DNA from: Pseudomonas lurida
GTDB lineage: Bacteria > Pseudomonadota > Gammaproteobacteria > Pseudomonadales > Pseudomonadaceae
Assembly: GCF_013522705.1 (NCBI RefSeq)
Contig: NZ_JAAMRE010000027.1
Location: forward strand, 31,466-95,465
DNA: 64,000 bases
Reading direction: 5' to 3'
Made by a program: the position numbers and the translations under genes. Positions 1 through 7,935 of the stretch are shown here, in pieces; the first letter of the stretch is position 1; each line of letters begins with the position of its first letter. The notes beneath the pieces were generated by a model, which saw only the letters and a program-made list of their open reading frames with translations, did not search any database and was not told where the DNA came from.

Positions 1-1
1 C

Positions 2-553
2 CACGAACGCCTGGTCACCATCGAAGACGTCGCCGAACTGCAATTGGGCCACCCACACGTGGTGCGTCTGGAAACCCGCCCGCCGAATGCCGAGGGGCAT
101 GGCGAGGTCAAGGCCAGCGACCTGATCCGCAACGCCCTGAGGATGCGCCCGGACCGCATCATCCTCGGTGAAATCCGCGGCGTGGAAGTGCTCGATGTAC
201 TCACCGCGATGAACACCGGTCACGACGGCTCCATGAGCACCGTGCATGCCAACAACGCCCAGGATGCGCTGCTGCGCCTGGAAACCCTGGTGGGCCTCAC
301 CGGCCGTGTGGTCGCGGAAAAAACCCTGCGCCAGATGATCTGCGCGGCGCTGGACGTAGTGATCCAACTCACCCGCCTGCCCGATGGCCGGCGCTGCGTG
401 AGCGAGGTGGTGGAAGTGGTGGGCGTGCGCGATGACATTTACGTCACCAACACGCTGTTTCGCCTGGACCGACGCACTGCCGTCGGGTTCGTGCGCGAAG
501 CGCTCAACCCGGCGGGCGACAAACTGCGCCGCGAAAGCGCGCTGCCGCAGTAA
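2..553 (+). CDS. tadA: Tad pilus assembly ATPase TadA (CpaF family), 3' part only
   Basis: C-terminal 183 residues of the secretion ATPase that powers Flp pilus assembly at the inner membrane. The open frame runs off the left edge, so the true start lies outside the window. Visible motifs are TIEDVAEL with the following HVVRLETRPPN stretch, a Walker B-like IILGEIRG, and the His box GSMSTVHANN, all typical of CpaF/TadA rather than of PilB or GspE ATPases. It is followed 11 bp later by tadB in the same direction. Family assignment is strong; the Walker A motif is not in view. Confidence 0.95.
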   Translation, partial: HERLVTIEDVAELQLGHPHVVRLETRPPNAEGHGEVKASDLIRNALRMRPDRIILGEIRGVEVLDVLTAMNTGHDGSMSTVHANNAQDALLRLETLVGLTGRVVAEKTLRQMICAALDVVIQLTRLPDGRRCVSEVVEVVGVRDDIYVTNTLFRLDRRTAVGFVREALNPAGDKLRRESALPQ

Positions 554-564
554 GGAGAAGCACG

Positions 565-1446
565 GTGTCCGGAACCTTCCTGCTGCTGATCTGCATCATC
601 CTGGTGGCGCTGTCTTTCAGCCTGTTCCAGAGCGGCGTGCGCCGCGCCAGCAGCGAACGTGTGCTGGAGCGGCTCGCCGAAGGCCAGCCTGCGAAGGCAC
701 CGACCCGCGCTGCGTGGGCCGGCCTGGAACGCATGTTCCAACGCGCCGGCCTGGGCAAGCCCACCGAGCGCCTGGGCCTGTGGCTTTTCGGCTGGGCGCT
801 GGGTGCATTGCTCGGGCTGCTGGTAGCCCAATGGCCAGGCCTGCTGCTGATGCTTGTGCTGCCACCACTGATCGCTCGCGCCTACATCGCCTGGCGCTAT
901 CAACACCGCGTACGCCGAATGATCGAACAACTGCCGTCGCTGCTGGACTACACCGTGCGCAGTCTGAAGTCGGGACGCACCCTCGCCGACGCGGTGCTTG
1001 GCGGTATCGACGCGGCCGACGAACCGCTCAAGCAAGCCATGGGGCGCATCCAGCGTAACGTGCAACTGGGGGTGAGCCTGCCGGATTCGGTGCATGACTT
1101 CGCGGAGTTCTACGAGCGCGATGAGTTTCGCCTGTTTGCCCTGGGTCTCAAGGTCAACCACCGCTACGGCGGCAACGCCAGCGAGTTGCTGGAAAACCTG
1201 ATCAAGATGATCCGCGAAAAGGAACAGGGCGCGCGCCAGCTCAAGGCCATGACTGGCGAAACGCGCATGACCGCTTACGTGCTGGCCGGCCTGCCAGTGT
1301 GCATGGTCGGGTACTTCATGTTCGCCAACCCGCACTACCTGATGACCATGTGGAACGACGAAACCGGGCGTTGGATGCTGTTCGGCGCCTTGGCCATGGA
1401 GCTGACCGGCAGCTTCGTGATGTGGCGCATGTTGCGGAGTATCTGA
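565..1446 (+). CDS. tadB: Tad pilus inner-membrane platform protein TadB
   Basis: 293-residue type II secretion F-domain protein that forms, with TadC, the inner-membrane platform on which the TadA ATPase acts. A hydrophobic N-terminal segment (about residues 4-22) and a long hydrophobic block (about 75-110) precede the cytoplasmic T2SSF domain (about 120-250, with LLDYTVRSLKSGRTL and ALGLKVNHRYGGN), and more membrane helices follow to the C-terminus. GTG start 11 bp after the tadA stop, preceded by AAGGAGAAG. Its stop is one base before the tadC start, so the two are probably translationally coupled. Confidence 0.93.
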   Translation: MSGTFLLLICIILVALSFSLFQSGVRRASSERVLERLAEGQPAKAPTRAAWAGLERMFQRAGLGKPTERLGLWLFGWALGALLGLLVAQWPGLLLMLVLPPLIARAYIAWRYQHRVRRMIEQLPSLLDYTVRSLKSGRTLADAVLGGIDAADEPLKQAMGRIQRNVQLGVSLPDSVHDFAEFYERDEFRLFALGLKVNHRYGGNASELLENLIKMIREKEQGARQLKAMTGETRMTAYVLAGLPVCMVGYFMFANPHYLMTMWNDETGRWMLFGALAMELTGSFVMWRMLRSI

Positions 1447-1447
1447 G

Positions 1448-2335
1448 ATGGCCCTGCTGGCGAGCGCGCTGATGTTTCTTGCGGCCTTGGTGCTGGTGGC
1501 CGGCCATTGGCTGGAACAGCGCCGCCGCCGGCGCCTGATCAACCTGCGCCTGCAGGGGCAGATCACCCGCCAGGCGCGGCTCGGCAGCCTGATGCGGCAT
1601 CTGGGCGCCAGCACACTGGCCCAGCGCTCCGTTACTCTGGACACCGAAACCCAGACCCTGCTCAACCGTGTCGGCTGGCGCAAAGCCAACCAACGCTCGA
1701 TGTTTGCCGCGTGCCAGGTCGGTACACCGCTGGTGCTGCTCGGCCTGACCCTGGTGGGCCAGCAACTGCTGTACCCGCACACGCCGTCGCCGTGGATCGC
1801 CCCGCTGGTGGCGCTGGGCCTGGGCTATCTGTTGCCCAAGCGCATCCTGGCATCCACGGCCAAACGCCGGCAGCAACGCATTGCCATCGAGATAGCCACC
1901 TTTATCCCGCTGCTGCGCATTATGTTCGAATCGGGCATGGCGGTTGAGCAGGCCCTGCGCGTGCTGAGCAGCGAGGGCCAGCGCCTGCTGCCGGAGTTGA
2001 CCCAGGAGCTGCGGCTGGTCCTGGCCCGCGTCGATTCGGGCCTGGAGCTGGGCGAAGAATTAGGCAAGACCGCACGCGTGCTGGCCGTGGATGAGTTCAA
2101 CGACACCTGCACCATCCTCCAGCAACTGATCCTGCAGGGCGGCGGTGCGATGAAATCGCTGCTGGCCCTCAAGCAGTTGCTCGACGACCGACGCCTGACC
2201 CGTTTGCAGGAATACATCTCCAAGATGTCGGCAAAAATGTCGGTGGTGATGATGGTGTTCCTGTTCCCGGCCTTGCTGATCGTGCTGGGCGGTCCGGCCT
2301 TTATCGGTATCGCCCGTGCACTCAGCCACTTTTGA
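1448..2335 (+). CDS. tadC: Tad pilus inner-membrane platform protein TadC
   Basis: 295-residue partner of TadB and second T2SSF-domain platform protein. It has an N-terminal membrane helix, a central helix pair (about residues 85-140), a T2SSF domain (about 150-270, with IMFESGMAVEQALRVL) and a C-terminal helix (MVFLFPALLIVLGGPAFI). ATG start one base after the tadB stop; tadD begins 12 bp after its stop. The order tadA-B-C-D is the standard one for Tad loci. Confidence 0.92.
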   Translation: MALLASALMFLAALVLVAGHWLEQRRRRRLINLRLQGQITRQARLGSLMRHLGASTLAQRSVTLDTETQTLLNRVGWRKANQRSMFAACQVGTPLVLLGLTLVGQQLLYPHTPSPWIAPLVALGLGYLLPKRILASTAKRRQQRIAIEIATFIPLLRIMFESGMAVEQALRVLSSEGQRLLPELTQELRLVLARVDSGLELGEELGKTARVLAVDEFNDTCTILQQLILQGGGAMKSLLALKQLLDDRRLTRLQEYISKMSAKMSVVMMVFLFPALLIVLGGPAFIGIARALSHF

Positions 2336-2347
2336 GGAAAGCCCCCG

Positions 2348-3058
2348 ATGAAAACACTGATTGCCGGTCTGGCCCTGATGATGCTCGGCGGCTGCGCTGC
2401 CAATGGCCAGTCACCGTGGGCGACGTTGACCACACCCGGCAATTGCGCCAAGCCAGGTTCAGAACAGGAACTGGCGCTGAACCTGGCCGACGACCTCGCC
2501 AACGAGGGCAAGCTGCACGCCAGCCTGGCCAACCTGCAAAGTCTGCCCGATGCGCTGCCCCAGGTGCGCCAGCGCAAGGCCCGGGCTTATCGCTTGCTCG
2601 GACGCAGTGAGGCCGAGCCGTTGTATCGCAGCCTGCTCGGCACCTGTATGACCGCCGAAGGCGAACATGGCCTGGGCCAACTGGCCGCCGCCAAGGGCGA
2701 CAATGCCCAGGCCATGACCCATCTTCAACGGGCGGCGCGGCTGGCGCCCACCGACGAGAAAATCCGCAATGATCTGGGCGTGGTTTACCTCAAGCAACGG
2801 CGCCTGGAAGACGCGCGTTTCGAGTTCCTGACCGCCATCGAACTCAAGCAAGGCGACCCATTGGCCGCCGTCAACCTGATAACGCTGTTGATTTACCAGG
2901 ACGACTGGGGGCAAGCGGCGAAAGTGGTCAGCCAACTGGGACTGAGCCCTGAACAGGTCACCGAAGCCCAGGAACGTGCCGAGGCACTCAAGGCCGCCGG
3001 CGCAACGGCGCACAACGTCGCGACGGGCGGCGCCGCGCCACCTGTGACCGTGCAATAG
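2348..3058 (+). CDS. tadD: Tad pilus lipoprotein TadD, TPR repeats
   Basis: 236-residue lipoprotein with signal sequence and lipobox MMLGGC (Cys at about residue 16), followed by TPR-like helical repeats (about 55-200, for example GEHGLGQLAAAKGDNAQAM and NDLGVVYLKQRRLEDARFEF). TadD proteins are periplasmic pilotin-like factors that help the RcpA secretin or pilus subunits assemble. The C-terminal 20 residues are low-complexity Ala/Gly/Pro. It lies 12 bp downstream of tadC and 11 bp upstream of the next small lipoprotein gene, in one operon. Confidence 0.88.
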   Translation: MKTLIAGLALMMLGGCAANGQSPWATLTTPGNCAKPGSEQELALNLADDLANEGKLHASLANLQSLPDALPQVRQRKARAYRLLGRSEAEPLYRSLLGTCMTAEGEHGLGQLAAAKGDNAQAMTHLQRAARLAPTDEKIRNDLGVVYLKQRRLEDARFEFLTAIELKQGDPLAAVNLITLLIYQDDWGQAAKVVSQLGLSPEQVTEAQERAEALKAAGATAHNVATGGAAPPVTVQ

Positions 3059-3069
3059 GAGTCGACACA

Positions 3070-3339
3070 ATGAAAGCCCATTACCTGGTTTTTCTAGGAC
3101 TGCTGCCTCTGGCGGCCTGCGCCATCGAACCTGGACCATCCTCACCGCAGCAAGCCGAAACGGAGCAGTGGCTGACGTTGCAGGTCAGCGGCCAGGCCGC
3201 CTCGCCGACGCCGCAAACCGGCAGCCCCGCCGAGCGCGAGCAGGCGTTGCAGCGTTGGCTGGACAGCAATAAGCATCCCATCCCGGAGTTCTTCGAACAG
3301 GGCGCCGACGGTGCATCGTCCGGCGGCGCGCGCCGATAA
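3070..3339 (+). CDS. Small DUF3613-like lipoprotein of the tad locus
   Basis: 89-residue protein with an N-terminal hydrophobic signal and probable lipobox LAAC (Cys about residue 17). The conserved part (about 33-78) contains TEQWLTLQVSGQAAS and a second motif LQRWLDSNKHPIPEFF, the pattern I associate with DUF3613. A small protein at this place in the cluster is also known in P. aeruginosa (between tadD and pprB/tadG). Function unknown; position suggests an accessory role in Flp pilus assembly. It is the last gene of the tadABCD run and converges on pprB with only 7 bp between the stops. Confidence 0.75.
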   Translation: MKAHYLVFLGLLPLAACAIEPGPSSPQQAETEQWLTLQVSGQAASPTPQTGSPAEREQALQRWLDSNKHPIPEFFEQGADGASSGGARR

Positions 3340-3346
3340 GTGCCCG

Positions 3347-4135
3347 TCAGTGCGCCGGGATGCGCTGACGCGCCATCGCACTGGGCGACAGGGCCAGCGC
3401 CAGCTGGGTGCGGTTGTGCATCTGAGTCAGGCGCAGCACCTGGGACACGTACAGCTTGACTGTGTTCTCGGTAATGCCCAGCTCGCAGGCGATCTGGTAG
3501 TTGGTCTGGCCCTTGCCCACCAGGCGCGCCACGTCCAGCTGGCGCGGTGACAGCTGCATGAAGATCGGCGCAACGTCCGCCGGCAGCGCGGCATCCCTGG
3601 GCGCAGCGTCGTCGGACGACACCGGCGCTCGGCGCACCTTATCGAGGTCCTGGTAAAGGTCATTGATGGAGTCGGAGAGGTCCTGCAACTTCTGGTTCAG
3701 GTGCCCCAGCTGCAGCTTTTTTTGCCGCTCGTCCAACGCTGCTTCCTGGCGCTGGATACCTTCGAGCAGCTCATGCAGATCGACAGGCTTCTGGTAGTAA
3801 TCCGAAATCCCCGCGCGCAGCGCTTTGATCACATCCTGCTTGTCGGCGCGACCCGTGAGCATGATCGCCTCGAAGGCGCGTTGCTTGCCGGCAAGCGTCT
3901 GCATCGCCTGCACCAGTTGGATGCCATCCATGTCCGGCATATGCAGGTCGCACAGCACCAGACCGATCTCAGCGTCTTCAGCAAAACGCTGCAACGCATG
4001 ATGGCTGGATTCACAGGGCACGCAGCGGTAGCCACTGTCTTCCAGAAACTCACACAGTTCTTCCACGATCAGGGGTTGATCGTCGACCACAAGCACTTTT
4101 ACTGCCGGTATCAGCTTATTCACGCGCGACTCCAT
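3347..4135 (-). CDS. pprB: Two-component response regulator PprB (REC + LuxR-type HTH)
   Basis: 262 residues. Receiver domain at about 13-125 with acidic pair D18/D19, phospho-acceptor D63 in LCDLHMPDMDG, switch Thr in MLTGR and Lys in YQKP. A coiled linker (about 130-165) leads to a LuxR/FixJ HTH (about 195-255, LSPRQLDVARLVGKGQ and ITENTVKLYVSQVL). In P. aeruginosa PprB, activated by the PprA kinase, turns on Flp pili, CupE fimbriae and the BapA adhesin; the same role is inferred here from the embedding in the tad locus. A GTG at 4123 with a GGAG six bases upstream is a credible alternative start that would drop four residues. Confidence 0.92.
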   Translation of the reverse strand: MESRVNKLIPAVKVLVVDDQPLIVEELCEFLEDSGYRCVPCESSHHALQRFAEDAEIGLVLCDLHMPDMDGIQLVQAMQTLAGKQRAFEAIMLTGRADKQDVIKALRAGISDYYQKPVDLHELLEGIQRQEAALDERQKKLQLGHLNQKLQDLSDSINDLYQDLDKVRRAPVSSDDAAPRDAALPADVAPIFMQLSPRQLDVARLVGKGQTNYQIACELGITENTVKLYVSQVLRLTQMHNRTQLALALSPSAMARQRIPAH

Positions 4136-4237
4136 GCCTGGCAGCCCAAAGGCGACCTATCCATTCGGACGACTGATTGACGGGGCGTTCCCCTAAACCT
4201 AGACGCAGTTTGTAACTCTGTACATAACGTCCGCCCG

Positions 4238-4687
4238 CTATTGAACCCACAGCCAGTAGAGGGTGAAGCCCACCAGGACACAGGGCGCGAACGGCTGTTT
4301 TTTTGACGCCCTCAAGCCCGTTTTCGAAAGACGCACCGCAAGCCGTTGACCCGCAAGCACCCAGCCCCCTTGCGCCACAACCGCGACGATCAGCGACCAC
4401 AGCAGGCAATCCACCGTGCCGGCCAGGCCCAGAGCGGCGAGCAGTTTCACATCTCCCGCGCCGAAACGACCGAGGGCATAACCTGGCAAGGACAACGCCA
4501 GCGCCACTGCCAATGCCCAGCCACCTTCGACGGCGGCCCCACCGAGCCAGGTAGTGCCCGTGCACGCCAGGTAGATCAAGGCTGACAGCGCCGCGCCCAG
4601 AGTCAGGCGATTGGCAATCCGCCGCTGTCGCCCGTCCTGTAACGCGCAAAGCCCCAGCCACACCAGCACCACCACGCCGTGAATCAC
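4238..4687 (-). CDS. fppA: Flp prepilin peptidase FppA (GxGD aspartyl protease)
   Basis: 149-residue polytopic inner-membrane protease that cleaves, and may methylate, Flp prepilins and pseudopilins TadE/TadF. The two catalytic aspartates of this family are visible: D18 in ALQDGRQRRI and D79 in the FGAGD motif. Short A24 type without the N-terminal methyltransferase domain, as usual for FppA/TadV. GTG start. It is divergent from tadF (72 bp between starts) and lies upstream of pprB on the same strand with 102 bp between them, so the two may share a transcript. Confidence 0.9.
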   Translation of the reverse strand: MIHGVVVLVWLGLCALQDGRQRRIANRLTLGAALSALIYLACTGTTWLGGAAVEGGWALAVALALSLPGYALGRFGAGDVKLLAALGLAGTVDCLLWSLIVAVVAQGGWVLAGQRLAVRLSKTGLRASKKQPFAPCVLVGFTLYWLWVQ

Positions 4688-4759
4688 GTAAAAAAAGTCC
4701 CTTTTCGCTGATTGATTCTATGCTGATATCAAGTAGTAGCCGTCAGGGTAGACGCAGTC

Positions 4760-5203
4760 ATGAAAACCGGCCTCCCCCGCCAGCAGAAAGGCGCCGCCGC
4801 CATCGAGTTCGCCTTGGTCTTCGGAATGTTCTTTGCGGTGTTCTACGGCTTGATCAGCTACAGCCTGCCCTTGCTGCTGATGCAATCGTTCAACCAGGCC
4901 GCGGCCGAGGCGGTGCGTCAAGCCATGGCCGTGGACCCCGCGACCGCCGGGACGGCCTACGGCGCGCAACTGACTCAACGCGCCAAGGACACAGCGGTGG
5001 GCCAATTGAGCTGGATCCCGGCCAGTTTCCAGTTCCAGCGTGACGATGTGAGCGCCACCTATACCGGCAACACCTTGACCGTCACGATCAGCTACCCCTC
5101 CTCCCGACTCTATGCCGTATTCCCGGCCCTGGTCCTGCCGGGCGTAGGCACCGTGCCCAGGCTGCCGGCCAATCTGGCGGCACGTTCGAGCCTGCAGTTT
5201 TGA
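4760..5203 (+). CDS. tadF: TadE/TadF-like pseudopilin
   Basis: 147 residues with the class III prepilin-like N-terminus KGAAAIEFALVFG followed by a hydrophobic helix (about 11-38), which is the TadE-like hallmark; the remainder is a periplasmic domain. It is a minor pseudopilin processed by FppA. Placement between fppA and pprA matches tadF of P. aeruginosa. Its stop codon overlaps the probable TTG start of pprA. Confidence 0.87.
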   Translation: MKTGLPRQQKGAAAIEFALVFGMFFAVFYGLISYSLPLLLMQSFNQAAAEAVRQAMAVDPATAGTAYGAQLTQRAKDTAVGQLSWIPASFQFQRDDVSATYTGNTLTVTISYPSSRLYAVFPALVLPGVGTVPRLPANLAARSSLQF

Positions 5204-7935
5204 AGGCCGGAGAGCACCTGTTCGGGCGCTTGCTCGGCCGTACCGCTGGCGCCGATCACACGCCCACCGCCAGCGGCTTGCAGGTGCAGTTGGATTCGCG
5301 CGGCCAGGTCATGGGCCTGAGCGCGGCGCTGCGCGCGCAATTGGGCCCGAGCACCGTGGGCGGGACGCGCCCGCACCTGCGCCAATTACTGTGTGCCGGC
5401 AGCACCCTGAGTATCGAAGGCAACCCGGCCGAGTGGCAGCACCAGAGCCTGGACCTGGATTTTCAGGGGGCGGCCGGTCAGGTGCTGCACACCCGAGGGT
5501 GGGTCGAGCCCGATGCCGACGGCTGGGTCTTGCGCCTGCTGGATGTGGGCGATTTGCTCGAAGGTCGGCAACTGGCTCAGGACCGCGAACAGAACCATCA
5601 ACTGGCCTGCCGAATGAGCCAGCAATTGCGCGTGTGCAGCCTTGGCCGCTTGCCCGAGGTGTTCAACGAGCACTTGCGCAGCCTGTCGCAACGCTGGCGC
5701 ATCCCGTGTGTCGCCGTGGCATTGCTGGATGAGGATGATCAGGGATGGCGAATCTACAGCCAATATGCGGCCCACGATGCACCAGCGTTGTGGCAGACCG
5801 GCCAGCGCCTGGGCACGCGTCTGGACAGCCTTAACGGCAACGCACCGTTGCGCCTGGACACGGCCCGGGGGCGCAGCGACAACCCACGCCTGCACAGCGT
5901 GTTCGGCGATGCCGACGGGGTGCTGGTGCCGTATCGGGACGGCCAGGGTGTCGCCGCCTGGCTGCTCTGCGGTTTCTACCGCGGCCAACCGCACACCCAT
6001 GACCAGGATTGGCTGGACCTTGCCGCCGCGCTCGCCGGCCCGTTGCTCAGCCGCCTGCGCGAGCAACACCATCATCAGCAACTGGAGCGGGTCGAAGCCT
6101 TGCAAGGCCTGCTTGGCACCGGCTGGTGGGAACTGCTGCCCGCCACCGATGAAATCCAGCTGGCGCCGCAGTTGCTGCACAGCCTCAGCCTGGAGGACGG
6201 CCCGACCCGCCAGCCGCTGGCGGTGTGGCTGGAGTTGATCCACCCCGCCGACCGCCAGGAACTGCACAGCCGCCTGCACGACCTGCAGACCCTGGGCAGG
6301 CCGCTGCTGACCGGTGTGCGCCTGCAACGCAGCGACACCGCGCAGAATCCGATCTGGTATCGCGTGCAAGGCCAAGTGCTGGGCGAGGGCCGGCAGCGGC
6401 GCTGGGTCGGCTTCATGCTCGACATCAGCGACATCAAGAACCAGCAAGTGCAGGCCGCCGCCGCCCATGCGCGCCTGGACAACCTGATCGCCAGCGCCCC
6501 GGCGGTGATTTATGTGCAGCGCTACGTGAGCGGCGCGCTGCACCCCGTGTTCTTCAGCGACAGTTTGCTGCCCCTGCTCGGCTGGACTCTGGCCGACTGC
6601 GACCACGAGCACCTGCCCGCACTGATCCACGCCGACGACCGCGACCTTTACTTCGAGCGCACGCGCCAGTTGCTACGCGAGGGCAGCGTGCGCAGCCGCT
6701 ACCGTGTGCGCGACAGCCAGGGCCATTACCACTGGCTGCTCGACGAGGCCAAACTTTTGCGCGACGACCTTGGCATACCGGTGGAGGCGGTGGGCCTGTG
6801 GCTGGACGTGACCGAAGCGACACTGGCCGCCGAGCGCATTCAGCAAAGCGAAGAGCGCTACCGCATCCTGGTGGAAGACTCGCCGGCGATGATCTGCCGT
6901 TACCGCCCGGACTTGACGCTGACCTTCGGCAACACGCCGTTGGCCCATTACCTCGAATGCCAACCCGCTCAATTACCGGGGCTGAACCTCGGCCATTGGC
7001 TGTCGGACGAACAGCGCCGAGCCTTTGTGCAGCGTATCGGCCGATTGACCCCGGAGTTTCCAGTGAGCACGGCGGAAATCAGCCTGGCGCTGCCGGGGCG
7101 CGAACATGCCTGGTGGGTGTGGTCCGACCGTGGCGTGTTCGATGCGCACGGCACACTGCTGGAGGTACAGGCCGTGGGCCGCGACAACACCGAAGTGCGG
7201 CGCTCCCAGCAGCAACTGACCCAGAGCGCCAAGATGGCCACCCTCGGCGAAATGGCCACCGGCCTGGCCCACGAAATCAACCAGCCGCTGAATGTGATGC
7301 GCATGGCTATCGTCAACGTGCTCAAGCGCCTGGGCGACGGTAACGCCGAGGTGGCTTACCTCACCGAAAAACTGCAGCGCATCGACGCCCAGGTGCAACG
7401 GGCCACCCGCGTGGTGGACCACATGCGCGTATTCGGCCGCCGCTCGGAAATCGAACAGCAGCCCTTCGACCCCGCCCAGGCGGTGGAGGGCACCCTGGCG
7501 CTGCTCAGCGAAGGGTTGCGCGGCAAAGGCGTGGAACTGCGCGTCACCGCGCCGGACGTCGCGGTGCAGGTCAACGGTTATGTCGACCAGTTGGAGCAAG
7601 TGTTGATCAACCTGATGGTCAATGCCCGCGACGCGCTGTCGAGCCAGCGCGAAAAGAACCCGCAACTGCGCCCTTGGATCGCGCTGCATTGTGAGCACGA
7701 CAGCCGGCATGTGCGCCTCTGGGTGGAAGACAACGCCGGCGGCATCGACCCGCGTCTGCTGGAGCGGATTTTCGAACCGTTTTTCACCACCAAGCCGATC
7801 GGCGTGGGCACCGGGCTGGGCTTGTCGGTGAGCTACGGCATTGTGGAAAACATGGGCGGACGCCTGAGCGTGGTCAACGGCGAACAGGGCGCGCGGTTCT
7901 GCGTGGAATTGCCGGTGGCTCAGATCACCAGGTAA
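5200..7935 (+). CDS. pprA: Sensor histidine kinase PprA, multi-PAS
   Basis: 911 residues. The N-terminal PAS/GAF-like region (about 1-300) is followed by three PAS modules (about 300-415, 420-545 and 548-670), a HisKA domain with the phospho-accepting His at about residue 690 (LAHEINQPLNVMR) and a HATPase domain (LINLMVNARDAL; VEDNAGGID; GTGLGLSVSYGIVE). No membrane segments are evident, so sensing is probably cytoplasmic. It is the partner kinase for PprB. The start is a TTG overlapping the tadF stop (TTGA) without a clear ribosome-binding site, so translation probably depends on coupling to tadF. Its 3' end overlaps convergent tadG by 16 bp. Confidence 0.88.
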   Translation: MKAGEHLFGRLLGRTAGADHTPTASGLQVQLDSRGQVMGLSAALRAQLGPSTVGGTRPHLRQLLCAGSTLSIEGNPAEWQHQSLDLDFQGAAGQVLHTRGWVEPDADGWVLRLLDVGDLLEGRQLAQDREQNHQLACRMSQQLRVCSLGRLPEVFNEHLRSLSQRWRIPCVAVALLDEDDQGWRIYSQYAAHDAPALWQTGQRLGTRLDSLNGNAPLRLDTARGRSDNPRLHSVFGDADGVLVPYRDGQGVAAWLLCGFYRGQPHTHDQDWLDLAAALAGPLLSRLREQHHHQQLERVEALQGLLGTGWWELLPATDEIQLAPQLLHSLSLEDGPTRQPLAVWLELIHPADRQELHSRLHDLQTLGRPLLTGVRLQRSDTAQNPIWYRVQGQVLGEGRQRRWVGFMLDISDIKNQQVQAAAAHARLDNLIASAPAVIYVQRYVSGALHPVFFSDSLLPLLGWTLADCDHEHLPALIHADDRDLYFERTRQLLREGSVRSRYRVRDSQGHYHWLLDEAKLLRDDLGIPVEAVGLWLDVTEATLAAERIQQSEERYRILVEDSPAMICRYRPDLTLTFGNTPLAHYLECQPAQLPGLNLGHWLSDEQRRAFVQRIGRLTPEFPVSTAEISLALPGREHAWWVWSDRGVFDAHGTLLEVQAVGRDNTEVRRSQQQLTQSAKMATLGEMATGLAHEINQPLNVMRMAIVNVLKRLGDGNAEVAYLTEKLQRIDAQVQRATRVVDHMRVFGRRSEIEQQPFDPAQAVEGTLALLSEGLRGKGVELRVTAPDVAVQVNGYVDQLEQVLINLMVNARDALSSQREKNPQLRPWIALHCEHDSRHVRLWVEDNAGGIDPRLLERIFEPFFTTKPIGVGTGLGLSVSYGIVENMGGRLSVVNGEQGARFCVELPVAQITR

